From JAKAQB01 sp027320105 (GTDB lineage Bacteria > Actinomycetota > Acidimicrobiia > Acidimicrobiales > Palsa-688): a stretch of DNA of 64,000 bases. The stretch covers positions 1 through 64,000 of the forward strand of contig DAHVMA010000004.1 in the NCBI GenBank assembly GCA_027320105.1, read 5' to 3'. Below the pieces are notes generated by a model. It had not been told where the DNA came from. It searched no databases and was given only the letters and a program-made list of their open reading frames with translations. Below are positions 49,490-58,319 of this stretch, piece by piece (position 1 is the first letter of the stretch; every line of letters begins with the position of its first letter). Both the position numbers and the translations under genes were made by a program.

Positions 49490-50560
49490 TTAGCCAGCGG
49501 CGATGGTGCGGAGCCGGGCCGAGTCCACGACCACCGACACGGGCTGGTCCAGGGAGAGCCCGAGGGCGGTCTCGCTCGAGACGTCCGCCACGAGGGCCCC
49601 GAGCCCGCAGTCGACTCCGACCCGGGTGACCGGTCCGAGGAACGTGACGCTGCGCACCCGGCCAGGCAGGCCGTTGTCCCCGTCGCCGTTGAGCGTCGTG
49701 CGCAGCCCCACGTCCTCGGGGCGGAGGTAGAGGGCGACGGAGGTGCCGTCGGAGTGGTCGAAGACGTCGGCGCCGACGGTGAGCACGACCTCCCCGCAGC
49801 GGACGGTGCGCTCCACGCTGGAGACGACACGCGCCTCCAGCCGGTTGACGGTGCCGACGAAGCTGGCGACGAAGGCCGTGCGGGGGCGGACGTACACCTC
49901 CGCCGGCGTCCCGACCTGTTCCACCCGCCCCTCCGACATCACGGCAACCCGGTCGGAGATCGACAGGGCCTCCTCCTGGTCGTGGGTGACGTAGAGCGTC
50001 GTGATGCCCAGCTCCAGCTGGATGCGTCGGACCTCTTCGCGCAGCTGCACCCGCACCTTGGCGTCGAGGGCCGAGAGTGGCTCGTCGAGCAGCAGCACCC
50101 CCGGCTCGTGGGCCAGGGCCCGGGCGAGCGCCACCCGCTGCTGCTGGCCACCAGACAGCTGGTGTGGGTAGCGGTCGACCTGCTTCGCCAGCCCGACGAG
50201 CCCGAGCAGGTCGCGCGCCCGTCGGTCGCGCTCGGCCCGGGGCTGGCGGCGGATGCGCAGCGGATACTCGACGTTGGACTTCGCCGACATGTTGGGGAAC
50301 AGGCTGTAGGACTGGAACACCATGCCCATGTTGCGCCTGCTGGCGGGCAGGTGGAGCACGTCGGCACCGTCGACGAGCACCTCCCCCTCGTCGGGGTACT
50401 CGAAGCCGGCGACGATCCGCAGGGCGGTGGTCTTCCCGCAGCCGCTCGGGCCGAGAAGCGAGACGAACTCGCCCGACGCCACCTCGAGGTCCAAGCGGTC
50501 GAGGGCGACGACCCCGCCGCCAAACTGCTTGTGCAGGCCGCGCAGCTCTATCCGGGCCAC
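49490..50560 (-). CDS. ABC transporter ATPase, PotA/CysA-like (spermidine/putrescine or iron type)
   Basis: A 356-aa ATPase. Walker A is LLGPSGCGKTT, the Q-loop VFQSYSLFPNMSA, signature QLSGGQQQRVALARALA, Walker B VLLLDEPLSALD and the switch in LYVTHDQEEAL. The C-terminal 110 residues form the TOBE regulatory domain (VALYLRPEDVGLRTTL). It is the last gene of a minus-strand set whose permeases and binding protein are of the PotBCD type. Putrescine or spermidine uptake fits the polyamine genes next door, but thiamine, iron or phosphonate importers share this layout. Confidence 0.9.
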   Translation of the reverse strand: MARIELRGLHKQFGGGVVALDRLDLEVASGEFVSLLGPSGCGKTTALRIVAGFEYPDEGEVLVDGADVLHLPASRRNMGMVFQSYSLFPNMSAKSNVEYPLRIRRQPRAERDRRARDLLGLVGLAKQVDRYPHQLSGGQQQRVALARALAHEPGVLLLDEPLSALDAKVRVQLREEVRRIQLELGITTLYVTHDQEEALSISDRVAVMSEGRVEQVGTPAEVYVRPRTAFVASFVGTVNRLEARVVSSVERTVRCGEVVLTVGADVFDHSDGTSVALYLRPEDVGLRTTLNGDGDNGLPGRVRSVTFLGPVTRVGVDCGLGALVADVSSETALGLSLDQPVSVVVDSARLRTIAAG

Positions 50561-50594
50561 GGGGCTCCTCCCTGCTCCCCACGGTGCGCCCGGC

Positions 50595-51425
50595 TCACCG
50601 GGTGGCCGCCACCTGAGCGGTCGTGCGGCCCCCGCGGCCGACGAGGTAGAGGGAGACCATCAGCGCCCAGGTGAGCAGGAGGCTGATGACCGACAGGGCT
50701 GCCGCCTCGTTGCCCGTCGTCTGACCGATGTTGAAGAGGTAGACGGGGAAGGTGTTGAACGAAAGGAGGCTGGAGATCGTGAACTCCCCCATGGCGATGG
50801 CGACGGTGAGGAACGAGCCGACGATCACCGCCGAGCGGAGGTTGGGCAGCACCACACGCACGAGCGTGGACCATGTCGACCCCCCGCAGTTGGCCGACGC
50901 CTCTGCCAGGGTCCTTAGGTTGATCGCCCGCAGCCCGGCGTCGAGTGAACGGTAGAGGAACGGGAGGGCGAACACCACGTAGATGAAGGCCAGCACCTCA
51001 GGACGCGAGTAGAGGAAGGTGAACGGGGTGAGGAAGGGGATCAGGCCGACGATGAGGACGATCGGGGGCACCACGAAGGGGAGCACGGACACGAAGTCCA
51101 TGACCGGGCGGAGCCGGGGCAGCCGCAGGTGGATCCAGAACGTCGTTGGGATCAGCAGCAGGTTGCTCAGCACCACCGTCTCGATCGCGATCTGCACCGA
51201 GAGCCAGAAGCTGGAGCGGAAGTTGGGATCGGCGAAGACGGTCGCGTACCAGTGGAACCCTGCGCTGTGACCGTTGACCAGGCCACCGAAGCTGAACTGC
51301 ACCAACGAGATGATCGGGACGAGGAAGTAGGCCCCCGCTACGATGATCCACAGGACGTGCCAGACCGGGAGGTGGCGGCGGCCCCGGCGCCGGGCCGGGG
51401 GAGGCCCGACGGTCACCGCAGCCAT
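50595..51425 (-). CDS. ABC transporter permease, PotC-like
   Basis: A 276-aa, six-helix permease. The first helix is WHVLWIIVAGAYFLVPIISLVQFSF. The ATPase-contact loop reads EASANCGGSTWSTLVRVVLPNLRSAVI, the EAA-type motif. ATG 51425 lies 13 bp inside the end of the previous permease gene. The remaining frame upstream is a shadow of that gene. Confidence 0.9.
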   Translation of the reverse strand: MAAVTVGPPPARRRGRRHLPVWHVLWIIVAGAYFLVPIISLVQFSFGGLVNGHSAGFHWYATVFADPNFRSSFWLSVQIAIETVVLSNLLLIPTTFWIHLRLPRLRPVMDFVSVLPFVVPPIVLIVGLIPFLTPFTFLYSRPEVLAFIYVVFALPFLYRSLDAGLRAINLRTLAEASANCGGSTWSTLVRVVLPNLRSAVIVGSFLTVAIAMGEFTISSLLSFNTFPVYLFNIGQTTGNEAAALSVISLLLTWALMVSLYLVGRGGRTTAQVAATR

Positions 51426-52333
51426 CTGCTGGCCCTCCGCTGCAGCAGGTAGTAAACGACCATCAGCAGCGTGATGATGATCATCATGCCGAACGCCAGC
51501 GCGTAGGCGAGCTGCGGGTCGACGGTGATGTTGCCGTTGGTCAGGTTGCCGATCAACTCGGTCACCAGGTTGCCGGTCGAACCCGACAGGGCATAGGCGG
51601 TGGCATAGGCGGAGAAGGCGCCACCGAAGAGCAGGACCATCGCCCCGAGCAGCGACGGCAGGAGGATGGGGAAGGCCACCGTCCGCCAGTAGGTGAAGCC
51701 CCCGGCCCCGAGGTTGGCCGCCGCCTCCCGCCACTCCCGCTTCAACCCGTCGAGGGCGGGGACGAGCAACAGCAGCATGAGGGGGAACTCGAAGTAGTTG
51801 TAGACCAGCGCCAGCCCCAGGGTGGTGGCGTTGGGGTTGATCGCCGCCAGGCTTATGCCCGCGTGACGGAACGCCACGGTTATCACACCTGTGGCGCCGA
51901 GGGTGGAGGTGAAGGCGAACGCCAGCGGCACGCCCGCGAAGTTGGCGGCCATGCCGGAGAAGGTGGTGACCGAGGAGCGGATCAAGCGCGGGGCGCTCGG
52001 GTGGACGATGGCACTCGCAGCGAGCAGGCCGAGCACACCGCCCAAGAGCGCAGCGAGCGCTGACAGCTCGAGGCTGGCGCCGAAGGACGACAGGTACTGG
52101 GCCTGGAAGATCGTGGAGACGTTGCCGAGGGTGAAGGCGCCGTTCGGGGTCCGGAAGGCGTCCACCACCAACTCGCCGGCGGGGATGATCAGGAAGAAGG
52201 CGAGGTAGGCGGTGAGCGGGACCACCCCCAACCAGCGCAGCCCGCCCGGGCGCCAGCGCACCGCGCGGGCGCCGGCGCCCGTTGTGGCCGGGGCGTCGGA
52301 GCGGACGGCCCCGGGGGCCTGCGCGGTCTCCAT
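51413..52333 (-). CDS. ABC transporter permease, PotB-like
   Basis: A 306-aa permease with about 35 polar N-terminal residues, then LGVVPLTAYLAFFLIIPAGELVV and five more helices. The EAA-type loop is REAAANLGAGGFTYWRTVAFPILLPSLLGAMVL. ATG 52333 lies 5 bp after the binding-protein stop. It pairs with the PotC-like protein to form the channel. Confidence 0.9.
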   Translation of the reverse strand: METAQAPGAVRSDAPATTGAGARAVRWRPGGLRWLGVVPLTAYLAFFLIIPAGELVVDAFRTPNGAFTLGNVSTIFQAQYLSSFGASLELSALAALLGGVLGLLAASAIVHPSAPRLIRSSVTTFSGMAANFAGVPLAFAFTSTLGATGVITVAFRHAGISLAAINPNATTLGLALVYNYFEFPLMLLLLVPALDGLKREWREAAANLGAGGFTYWRTVAFPILLPSLLGAMVLLFGGAFSAYATAYALSGSTGNLVTELIGNLTNGNITVDPQLAYALAFGMMIIITLLMVVYYLLQRRASRWLR

Positions 52334-52338
52334 CGCCG

Positions 52339-53514
52339 TCAGGCCATCGCCGGGCCCCACTTGGCCGCGAGGACGCTGGCGGCGTTGGTGGTCTGGGTCT
52401 CGTTGGGGAACACGACGCCGGCGTACTCGCTTGCCGGCGGCAGCTGCGCCTGCAACGAGGCGGGGATCAGGCCTTTGGACGACAGGTCCTGGTAGCGGGC
52501 CGGGTGGGCGTAGCCTGCGAGGTACAGCAACTGGCCCTGGTCGGAGTAGAGGAACTCTTCCCACCAGCGAGCCGCCGACGGGTTGGGGGCGTCGATGCTC
52601 ACCGCCTGGCAGTAGTAGTTGCCGAACTTGCCTGTCGCCGGGATGATGGTCTGCACCTTGGGGCTCCCGCCGAACTGCTTGTTGTAGGCGATGTTCAGGT
52701 AGTCCCACTCGATGGCGATGGGCGTGACACCCTTTTCGATGTTGGCGGGCAGGCAGTTGGTGGACGTCCAGTTGCCGTCCTTCTTCAGCTTGGCGTAGAA
52801 CTCCACGCCGGGCGTGATGTCGTCGAGGGAGCCGCCGTTGGCCAGGGCGGCGGCGAACACGGCGGCGAAGGCGTCGCCGGCGCTGCGGGGGTCGCCGTTG
52901 ATCGACACCATGCCCTTGTACTCGGGCTTGGTGAGATCCGACCAGGTCTGGGGTGGGTTCTTCACGACGCTGGTGTTCACCCCGAAGGAGATGACCCCGT
53001 AGTAGTCACCTGTCCAGTAGCCGTTGGGGTCCTTCATGTTTGCGGGGATGGTGTCCCAGGTGGACACCTTGAACGGCGCGAACAGCTTCTCTTGGATGCC
53101 GACAACGGCCAGCGACGGGGCGACGTCCACCACGTCGGGCGCCCGGCTCTGACCCTTCAACGCCTTGAGGGCGGTCAGCTCCTGGGCGGAGCTGTCGTCG
53201 GGCGCCGCCGAGTTGACCTTGATCCCGTACTTGCTCTGGAAGGTGGAGATGATCGTGCCGTAGTTGGACCAGTCCGGCGGGAGGGCGATGACGTTGAGCT
53301 TGCCTTCGGCCTTGGCCTTGGCTTCGAGCGAAGAGAGGCTCCCGCTCGAGCTGGCGGAGGTCCCGGAGGGGGTAGACGACGGCGTGCTCGAGCCGCAGGC
53401 GTCGAGGACCACGGCGAGGGCTCCGACGCCGAGGAGCCCCGTCGCCCCGGTGCCGGCACGCCGCAGGAACTGCCGGCGGCTGAGAGGAGAAAAGGTGGAG
53501 ACTTCGCTGCTCAT
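52339..53514 (-). CDS. ABC transporter substrate-binding lipoprotein, PotD-like, Tat-exported
   Basis: A 391-aa type II binding protein. The N terminus has a twin-arginine motif (SRRQFLRRAG), a hydrophobic stretch and a lipobox LDAC with Cys at about 40. So it should be exported folded by the Tat route and lipid-anchored. Mature parts include KLNVIALPPDWSNYGTIISTFQSKYGIKV, APDVVDVAPSLA, YYGVISFGVNTSVVKNPP and PNPSAARWWEEFLYSDQGQ. This is the spermidine/putrescine-iron group. The ATG is preceded by a purine-rich site (AAGAGGAGCG). Its ligand is not determined. Confidence 0.9.
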   Translation of the reverse strand: MSSEVSTFSPLSRRQFLRRAGTGATGLLGVGALAVVLDACGSSTPSSTPSGTSASSSGSLSSLEAKAKAEGKLNVIALPPDWSNYGTIISTFQSKYGIKVNSAAPDDSSAQELTALKALKGQSRAPDVVDVAPSLAVVGIQEKLFAPFKVSTWDTIPANMKDPNGYWTGDYYGVISFGVNTSVVKNPPQTWSDLTKPEYKGMVSINGDPRSAGDAFAAVFAAALANGGSLDDITPGVEFYAKLKKDGNWTSTNCLPANIEKGVTPIAIEWDYLNIAYNKQFGGSPKVQTIIPATGKFGNYYCQAVSIDAPNPSAARWWEEFLYSDQGQLLYLAGYAHPARYQDLSSKGLIPASLQAQLPPASEYAGVVFPNETQTTNAASVLAAKWGPAMA

Positions 53515-53772
53515 GTGGTGCGCTCCTCTTCTGTCTGGGGTGCTGCCGGACGGCGCCGACCATAGATCCCCCGGGTGTTGTCAGGGAGACCGTAGACCAA
53601 CGGGACGGCCAAGTCTCGGCAAACCATCGGTGATGGCAGGGGTACAGCGTAGCGGGGTCGTTCACCCGGAGTTCACCTGCCGGCCATCTGGGCGTTAGGA
53701 TGCCAAACCCTCGCACCGCACCGCACCGGACGCTGCCCTCCGGGGCCCGGCACAAGGAGGATCGCGGCGATC

Positions 53773-54735
53773 GTGGCTCCTGTACTCCTCGTCGCAGCCT
53801 TCGGCTTCGCCCTCCTGAGCGGGGCCAACGACGGCGCGACGCTGGGCGCGGCGGGGGCCCGCGCCGGGGCGCTGTCGATCTCGGCGAGCGTCGGTCTGCT
53901 CGCCGTCGCAGTGGCTGTCGTCCCGGCGCTGGTGGGCACCGGCGTGGCCACGACGCTCGCCCACGGGCTGGTGTCCTTCGAGCGCAGCGGCGGCCGCGTG
54001 GCGTTCCTCGCCGCCGTGGTGACCGCTTTGGTGGTGGTTGGAGCCCTGTCCCGCCGGGGTTTGCCGACGAGCACAACCCTGGCGCTCAGCGGCGGGATCG
54101 TCGGCGTCGGGTTCGGCGCCGGCCTTCCGTTGCATTGGACCACGGTGGTGGTGGTGGTGGTGGCCGGGCTGCTCGGGCCGCTCGTGGCGTCCGGCGCGGG
54201 GTTCCTCGCTGCCCGGTTCGTGCAGGCCGCCATCGGGCGGCCGGCGCACCGGCGCGCGGTGTCGAGGCTGGCGCGCCGCGCCGGGCCGGTGATGCAGTCC
54301 TTCGCCTACGGGGCCAACGGGGCGGAGAAGATGGTGGCCTTCGCCGCCGTCGCCACGGGAGCCGGCCTCGACCCGGTCCGGGTGTCCCTGCCCGACCAGC
54401 TCGGCATCGCCGGCTGCTTCTCGGCCGGCGCCCTCGTGACCGTCCGCCGGGTGTCGACCCGGGTGTCGGAGCAGATGGTGCGGGTCCGGCCCGAGGGTGC
54501 GGTGTCGGCCGCGGTCGCCTCCTCGGCGCTGGTCCTCGCCTCGGCGGCGGTCGGTCTCCCCATGTCGTCGACGCAGGCGTCGACGGCGTCGCTCATCGGT
54601 GCCACCGCTCGCCTCTCGCCCCACCGCGTGCGCCGCGGGCAGGTGCTCTCGCTCGGCCTCGCCTGGGGCGCCACCCTCCCGGTCGCCGTCGCCGGCGGGG
54701 CCGTGCTGGGCCTCCTCGTCAGGGTCGCCCGGTGA
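53773..54735 (+). CDS. pit: Inorganic phosphate transporter, PiT family
   Basis: A 320-aa membrane protein with the duplicated PiT signature: GANDGATLGA near residue 18 and GANGAEKMVAF near 185. GLPTSTTLALSGG and GLPMSSTQASTASLIG repeat the conserved substrate segment. About 10 helices are visible. GTG 53773 has GGAGG at -13. It would import phosphate with H+ or Na+ as low-affinity uptake. It ends in a GTGA overlap with the PhoU-like gene. Confidence 0.88.
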   Translation: MAPVLLVAAFGFALLSGANDGATLGAAGARAGALSISASVGLLAVAVAVVPALVGTGVATTLAHGLVSFERSGGRVAFLAAVVTALVVVGALSRRGLPTSTTLALSGGIVGVGFGAGLPLHWTTVVVVVVAGLLGPLVASGAGFLAARFVQAAIGRPAHRRAVSRLARRAGPVMQSFAYGANGAEKMVAFAAVATGAGLDPVRVSLPDQLGIAGCFSAGALVTVRRVSTRVSEQMVRVRPEGAVSAAVASSALVLASAAVGLPMSSTQASTASLIGATARLSPHRVRRGQVLSLGLAWGATLPVAVAGGAVLGLLVRVAR

Positions 54736-55421
54736 CCGTCCGCCGGCGGGGCCGCGTCGAGCGGTTGCGGGGCTTCGCCCGAGGGATGACCGGTGCCTCC
54801 AGCACCGCCCTGCTCGCCATCCTCGCCAGGCACCTCGACGCCGTGCGCGAAGGGCTGCGGCTCGCCGGAGCTGCAGTCAGCGGCCACGAGGAGGCGGCGA
54901 CGGCGGCGATCGAGGCCGTCGAGCACCGGGGCGACGAGTTGCGCCAGGACCTGGTCACCGCCCTCGCCGACTGCCTGGTACCTCCGCTCGACAGGGAGGA
55001 TGTCTTTCGGCTGTCCCGCGCCATCGACGACGTGCTCGACAACACCCGCGACTTCGCTCGTGAGTGGGCCCTCTACCGTCCCGACGGGGAACGCAACCTG
55101 GCCCTGCTCCTCGAGGTCCTCGCAGCCGGGTCCGAGGACCTCTCGCTGGCGGTGCGGGCGGTGTCCCGGGACCCCGACGAGGCCACTCTCCACCTGCTCG
55201 CCGCCAAGCAGCGGGCCAACGAGGTGCGCCGCCGGTTCGAGACCGAGGTCGCCGCCCTCCTGGAGGGCGAGGTCACAGCGGAGGTGCTCAAGCACCGGGA
55301 GCTGCTCCGGCGCCTCGACGTGGTCGGGATCCGCCTCGGCGAGGCGGTCGACATCCTCTTCGACGCCCTCGTCAAGCGGGGGTCGGGCCTCACCGGCTCG
55401 GCTCCGCCGGGGGCTCGTTGA
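54732..55421 (+). CDS. PhoU-like protein (DUF47 family), PiT accessory protein
   Basis: A 229-aa all-helical protein. Two PhoU-like helical repeats are visible, including AIEAVEHRGDELRQDLVTALADCLVPPLDREDVFRLSRAIDDVLDN, which holds the metal-binding E/D-x3-D and D-x-D-x3 type residues. The gene overlaps the PiT gene by 4 bp, the standard partner arrangement, and the protein probably regulates that transporter. Confidence 0.88.
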   Translation: MTVRRRGRVERLRGFARGMTGASSTALLAILARHLDAVREGLRLAGAAVSGHEEAATAAIEAVEHRGDELRQDLVTALADCLVPPLDREDVFRLSRAIDDVLDNTRDFAREWALYRPDGERNLALLLEVLAAGSEDLSLAVRAVSRDPDEATLHLLAAKQRANEVRRRFETEVAALLEGEVTAEVLKHRELLRRLDVVGIRLGEAVDILFDALVKRGSGLTGSAPPGAR

Positions 55422-55487
55422 CGCCCCCCTGGGGCGACCCTATGCTCCGCCGGGGGTAACCTCGTTCCCACTCGTCGGCATGGAGGC

Positions 55488-56249
55488 ATGATGACCGGGT
55501 TCTTCCACCGGGCCAAGGACATCGTCAACGCGAAGGCGAACCGGGCCCTGGACTCCGCCGAGAAGCCAGACGAGATGCTCGACTACAGCTACGAGCAGAT
55601 GCTCGAGCAGATCACCAAGGTGCGTCAGGCCCTCGTCACCGTGGCGGCATCGCGCAAGCAGCTGGAGATGCAGGAGGACCAGTTCAAGCACTCCATGGAC
55701 ACCCTCACCCAGCAGGCGCAGCAGGCGCTGGGTGCCGGCCGCGAGGACCTGGCACGTGAGGCGCTCAGCCGCAAGCAGGTTGCCCAGCAGCAGATCGACT
55801 CGATGGACCCCCAGCACCAGCAGCTCGTCGAGCAGCAGGACAAGCTGACCAGCACGCTGCAGGCGCTCCAGCAGCGGGTCAACCAGTTCCGCACCCAGAA
55901 GGAGACGCTCAAGGCCCAGTACGCGGCGTCGACGGCGGTGGCGTCGGTCGACAACCAGGTGGCCGGCATCTCCGAGACGTTCAACAGCTCCAACGCCGCC
56001 CTCCAGCGGGCGCAGGACAAGATCGCCACCGCCCAGGCCCACGCCGGCGCCCTCGACGAGCTGCTTGAGTCCGGCGTGCTCGACGACGTGGGAGCGGCCC
56101 ACGGCGACGACATCCAGAAGGAGCTCGACCAGATCGGGGCCGGCAGCGCCGTGGACTCCGAGCTGGCCGCCCTCAAGGCGCAGGCGGTGCTGGCGGCGCC
56201 GCCGGCGCCGGCCGCCCTGCCGCAGGGCGGCGACACGCCGCCGACATGA
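55488..56249 (+). CDS. pspA: PspA/IM30 family membrane-stress protein
   Basis: A 253-aa coiled-coil protein of the PspA/Vipp1 (ESCRT-III-like) family. It begins with the amphipathic helix GFFHRAKDIVNAKANRAL, then DYSYEQMLEQITKVRQALVTVAASRKQLEMQ and long heptad-rich helices to about residue 215. The tail is Ala/Pro-rich. These proteins coat damaged membranes and keep the proton gradient. The ATG follows a short A/G-rich lead. Its stop overlaps the next gene (ATGA), and four more genes follow closely, three of them YbjQ-repeat proteins. The usual Psp partners PspBC and a PspF-type activator are not seen. Confidence 0.9.
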   Translation: MMTGFFHRAKDIVNAKANRALDSAEKPDEMLDYSYEQMLEQITKVRQALVTVAASRKQLEMQEDQFKHSMDTLTQQAQQALGAGREDLAREALSRKQVAQQQIDSMDPQHQQLVEQQDKLTSTLQALQQRVNQFRTQKETLKAQYAASTAVASVDNQVAGISETFNSSNAALQRAQDKIATAQAHAGALDELLESGVLDDVGAAHGDDIQKELDQIGAGSAVDSELAALKAQAVLAAPPAPAALPQGGDTPPT

Positions 56250-56656
56250 CCGACCTCGGCGCCGGCCTGGGTGACCAGCCGGACATGGAGATGGCCGTTG
56301 CCGCCGTCCTCGCCAACAACACCGACGTCAAGATGCTGCTGCGCGTGCTCGGCACGACGCTGCACGACAGTCTGGGGGACCGGGTGGAGATCCGGCATCC
56401 CGGTGGCATGTTCCACCACAGGAGCGACGAGGTCGAGGCCATCGCCGTCCACCTCGCAGAGGACGACTACGAGGCCAACCTCGAGGGCCACGCCATCCGC
56501 TGCGTCGTCGGCCGCAGCTCCGGCGGCATCCGCATCCGCAACGAGCAGTTCCCCGTCGAGCAGTGGCTTCGGCGGCTGCTCGAGGCCCTCCAGCAGGAAG
56601 CGGCGGGAAACCAGGCTGCCCGCCAGGCACTGGAGAACATCGTCGTCGGCCGCTGA
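56246..56656 (+). CDS. Uncharacterised 136-aa protein of the pspA operon
   Basis: I do not recognise the family. The ATG at 56246 overlaps the pspA stop, so it is translationally coupled. The protein is acidic and soluble: DVKMLLRVLGTTLHDSLGDRVEIRH, DEVEAIAVHLAEDDYEANLEGH, then AIRCVVGRSSGGIRIRNEQFPVEQWLRRLLEALQQEA. Alternating strands and amphipathic helices suggest a small alpha-beta domain. It is separated from the first YbjQ-repeat gene by only 57 bp, so the whole set is probably one transcript. Confidence 0.7.
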   Translation: MTDLGAGLGDQPDMEMAVAAVLANNTDVKMLLRVLGTTLHDSLGDRVEIRHPGGMFHHRSDEVEAIAVHLAEDDYEANLEGHAIRCVVGRSSGGIRIRNEQFPVEQWLRRLLEALQQEAAGNQAARQALENIVVGR

Positions 56657-56713
56657 ACGGCCCAATCCCAGACGCCAAGCGTTCCGAAGCGAGTAGGAGG
56701 ACTTTCCCCCGCC

Positions 56714-57517
56714 ATGAGCACCGTACCGTCGGACCTGCCCAAAGACGCCGGGAGCCGGCTCCAGGAGCTGGAGCACGGCATGTTCACCAGCGACCTGTCG
56801 GTCAACGAGTTCCTGCTCGTGAAGCGGGCCGGGTTCCATCCCCTCGGGCTGGTGATGGGGAGCTCCATCTACCACATCGGTCTGCAGCGGGGGAACTGGG
56901 GCCAGTCCCAGGAGATGACCAAGCTGTCCGAGGCCATGTACAACGCCCGCGAGCTGGCGATGAAGCGCATGGAGGAGGAGGCCGACCAGCTCGGCGCCGA
57001 CGGCGTCGTCGGCGTCCGACTCGACATCAAGTTCTACGAGTGGGGGAGCGACTCGGCCGAGTTCATCGCGGTCGGCACGGCCGTGAAGGCGGAGGACGGC
57101 CAGTCCTACCGGAACAACCAGGGCAAGCCGTTCACGAGCGACCTGTCCGGGCAGGACTTCTGGACGCTGACCCAGACCGGCTACTTCCCCCTCGCCCTGG
57201 TCATGGGGACCTGCGTCTACCACATCGCCCACCGGGGGATCGGGCAGGCGATCGGGCAGATGGGCCGCAACGCCGAGCTGGAGAACTTCACCCAGGCCAT
57301 GTACGACGCCCGGGAGCTCGCCATGAAGCGGATGCAGGACGAGGCAAACAGCCTCTCCGCCGCCGGCGTCGTCGGCATGCGCCTCGAGGAGAAGAACCAC
57401 ATGTGGGGCGAGCACACGATCGAGTTCCTCTCGATCGGCACGGCTGTCGCCCGCCGCGCCGGCGCTGACCATGTCGCCATCCCCCAGCCGACGACGATCA
57501 TCAGCTTCGACAACTGA
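56714..57517 (+). CDS. Tandem YbjQ-like domain protein 1
   Basis: A 267-aa protein built of two copies of a YbjQ/DUF74-type heavy-metal-binding-like domain, residues 24-126 and 140-250. Each copy has FTSDLS...EF/DF, then G(F/Y)xPLxLVMGxxxYHI, then EAMY/QAMY-xARELAMKRMxxEAxxL, VVGxRL, and a final EFxxxGTAV. The resemblance to YbjQ is by pattern only. The signature Cys residues of metal sites are not conspicuous. The ATG is preceded by GTAGGAGGACT. It stands 57 bp after the pspA-partner gene. Confidence 0.7.
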   Translation: MSTVPSDLPKDAGSRLQELEHGMFTSDLSVNEFLLVKRAGFHPLGLVMGSSIYHIGLQRGNWGQSQEMTKLSEAMYNARELAMKRMEEEADQLGADGVVGVRLDIKFYEWGSDSAEFIAVGTAVKAEDGQSYRNNQGKPFTSDLSGQDFWTLTQTGYFPLALVMGTCVYHIAHRGIGQAIGQMGRNAELENFTQAMYDARELAMKRMQDEANSLSAAGVVGMRLEEKNHMWGEHTIEFLSIGTAVARRAGADHVAIPQPTTIISFDN

Positions 57518-57518
57518 C

Positions 57519-58319
57519 ATGACCGACACAGCCGGCCGGGGTGCGTTCGACTCGGGCCTCACCACGCCCGACTTCGCCGCCTGCCTCTCGATGGGCCTGC
57601 AACCCGTGGCGCTGGTGCAGGGCTTCTACGTCGGCCAGCTCGGCGCCTGGAGCGGCTACCGCGCCAACGCCGTGCACACCTACCCGTGCCCGTGGGGATG
57701 GCGGGGCACCAACGAGCACCCCCCGCCCGGCTGGCTCGGCACCCAGGACGCCGTCGACGAAGCCTGGACCACGGCGTTCGCCACGGCCCACCAGCGGATG
57801 GTGCAGGAGGCCGAGTCCCTCGGCGCGCACGGCGTGGCGGGGGTGCAGGTGGAGATGGGCCATCCGGCCAGCGAGCAGAGCACGGAGGTGCACCTCTACG
57901 GCACGGCGGTGCGCCTCGCCGGCGCCAAGTCCGGACCGCTTTGGACCACCCGGATCGCCGGGCACAAGCTCGCCAAGCTGGTGGAGGCGGGGTACGCCCC
58001 CGTCTCGGTCCTCTACGCCCGCTGCACAGCCGCCATGTACGAGGGTTGCTACATGGAGCACTACGGCTCGAACATGGTCCCGGCCGGGACGGCTCTCACC
58101 CCCGTCCAAGACGTGCACAACCTGGCCCGCACGAGGGCCCTGCAGCAGGCGTGGCAGCTGGCCGGCGGCCATTCGCTCTACGACGTGGAGCTGTCAGCCC
58201 ACGAGGCGGAGGGCCAGACGATGTACGTGACCTGCCAGGTGCTCGGATCGCTCGTCCGCCGGGTGCGGCCCACCCTCCCGCTCGGCACGCCCGTCTCCAC
58301 GGTGGCACTCCGTGACTGA
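57519..58319 (+). CDS. Tandem YbjQ-like domain protein 2
   Basis: A 266-aa protein, start ATG 57519, one base after the previous stop. Two divergent copies of the same domain: FDSGLTTPDFAACLSMGLQPVALVQG...GTAVRLAG, and TTRIAGHKLAKLVEAGYAPVSVLYA...CQVLGSLVRR. The first contains a WGWRGTNEHPPPGW insert. It keeps the EAESLGAHGVAGVQVEMG segment, which mirrors EADQLGADGVVGVRL in protein 1. It overlaps protein 3 by 8 bp. Confidence 0.7.
   Translation: MTDTAGRGAFDSGLTTPDFAACLSMGLQPVALVQGFYVGQLGAWSGYRANAVHTYPCPWGWRGTNEHPPPGWLGTQDAVDEAWTTAFATAHQRMVQEAESLGAHGVAGVQVEMGHPASEQSTEVHLYGTAVRLAGAKSGPLWTTRIAGHKLAKLVEAGYAPVSVLYARCTAAMYEGCYMEHYGSNMVPAGTALTPVQDVHNLARTRALQQAWQLAGGHSLYDVELSAHEAEGQTMYVTCQVLGSLVRRVRPTLPLGTPVSTVALRD

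Noticed and set aside
52282..53565. 427-codon plus-strand frame across the Pot-like binding protein
   Set aside because: Antisense of a gene with a clear Tat signal, lipobox and binding-protein motifs; no motif of its own.
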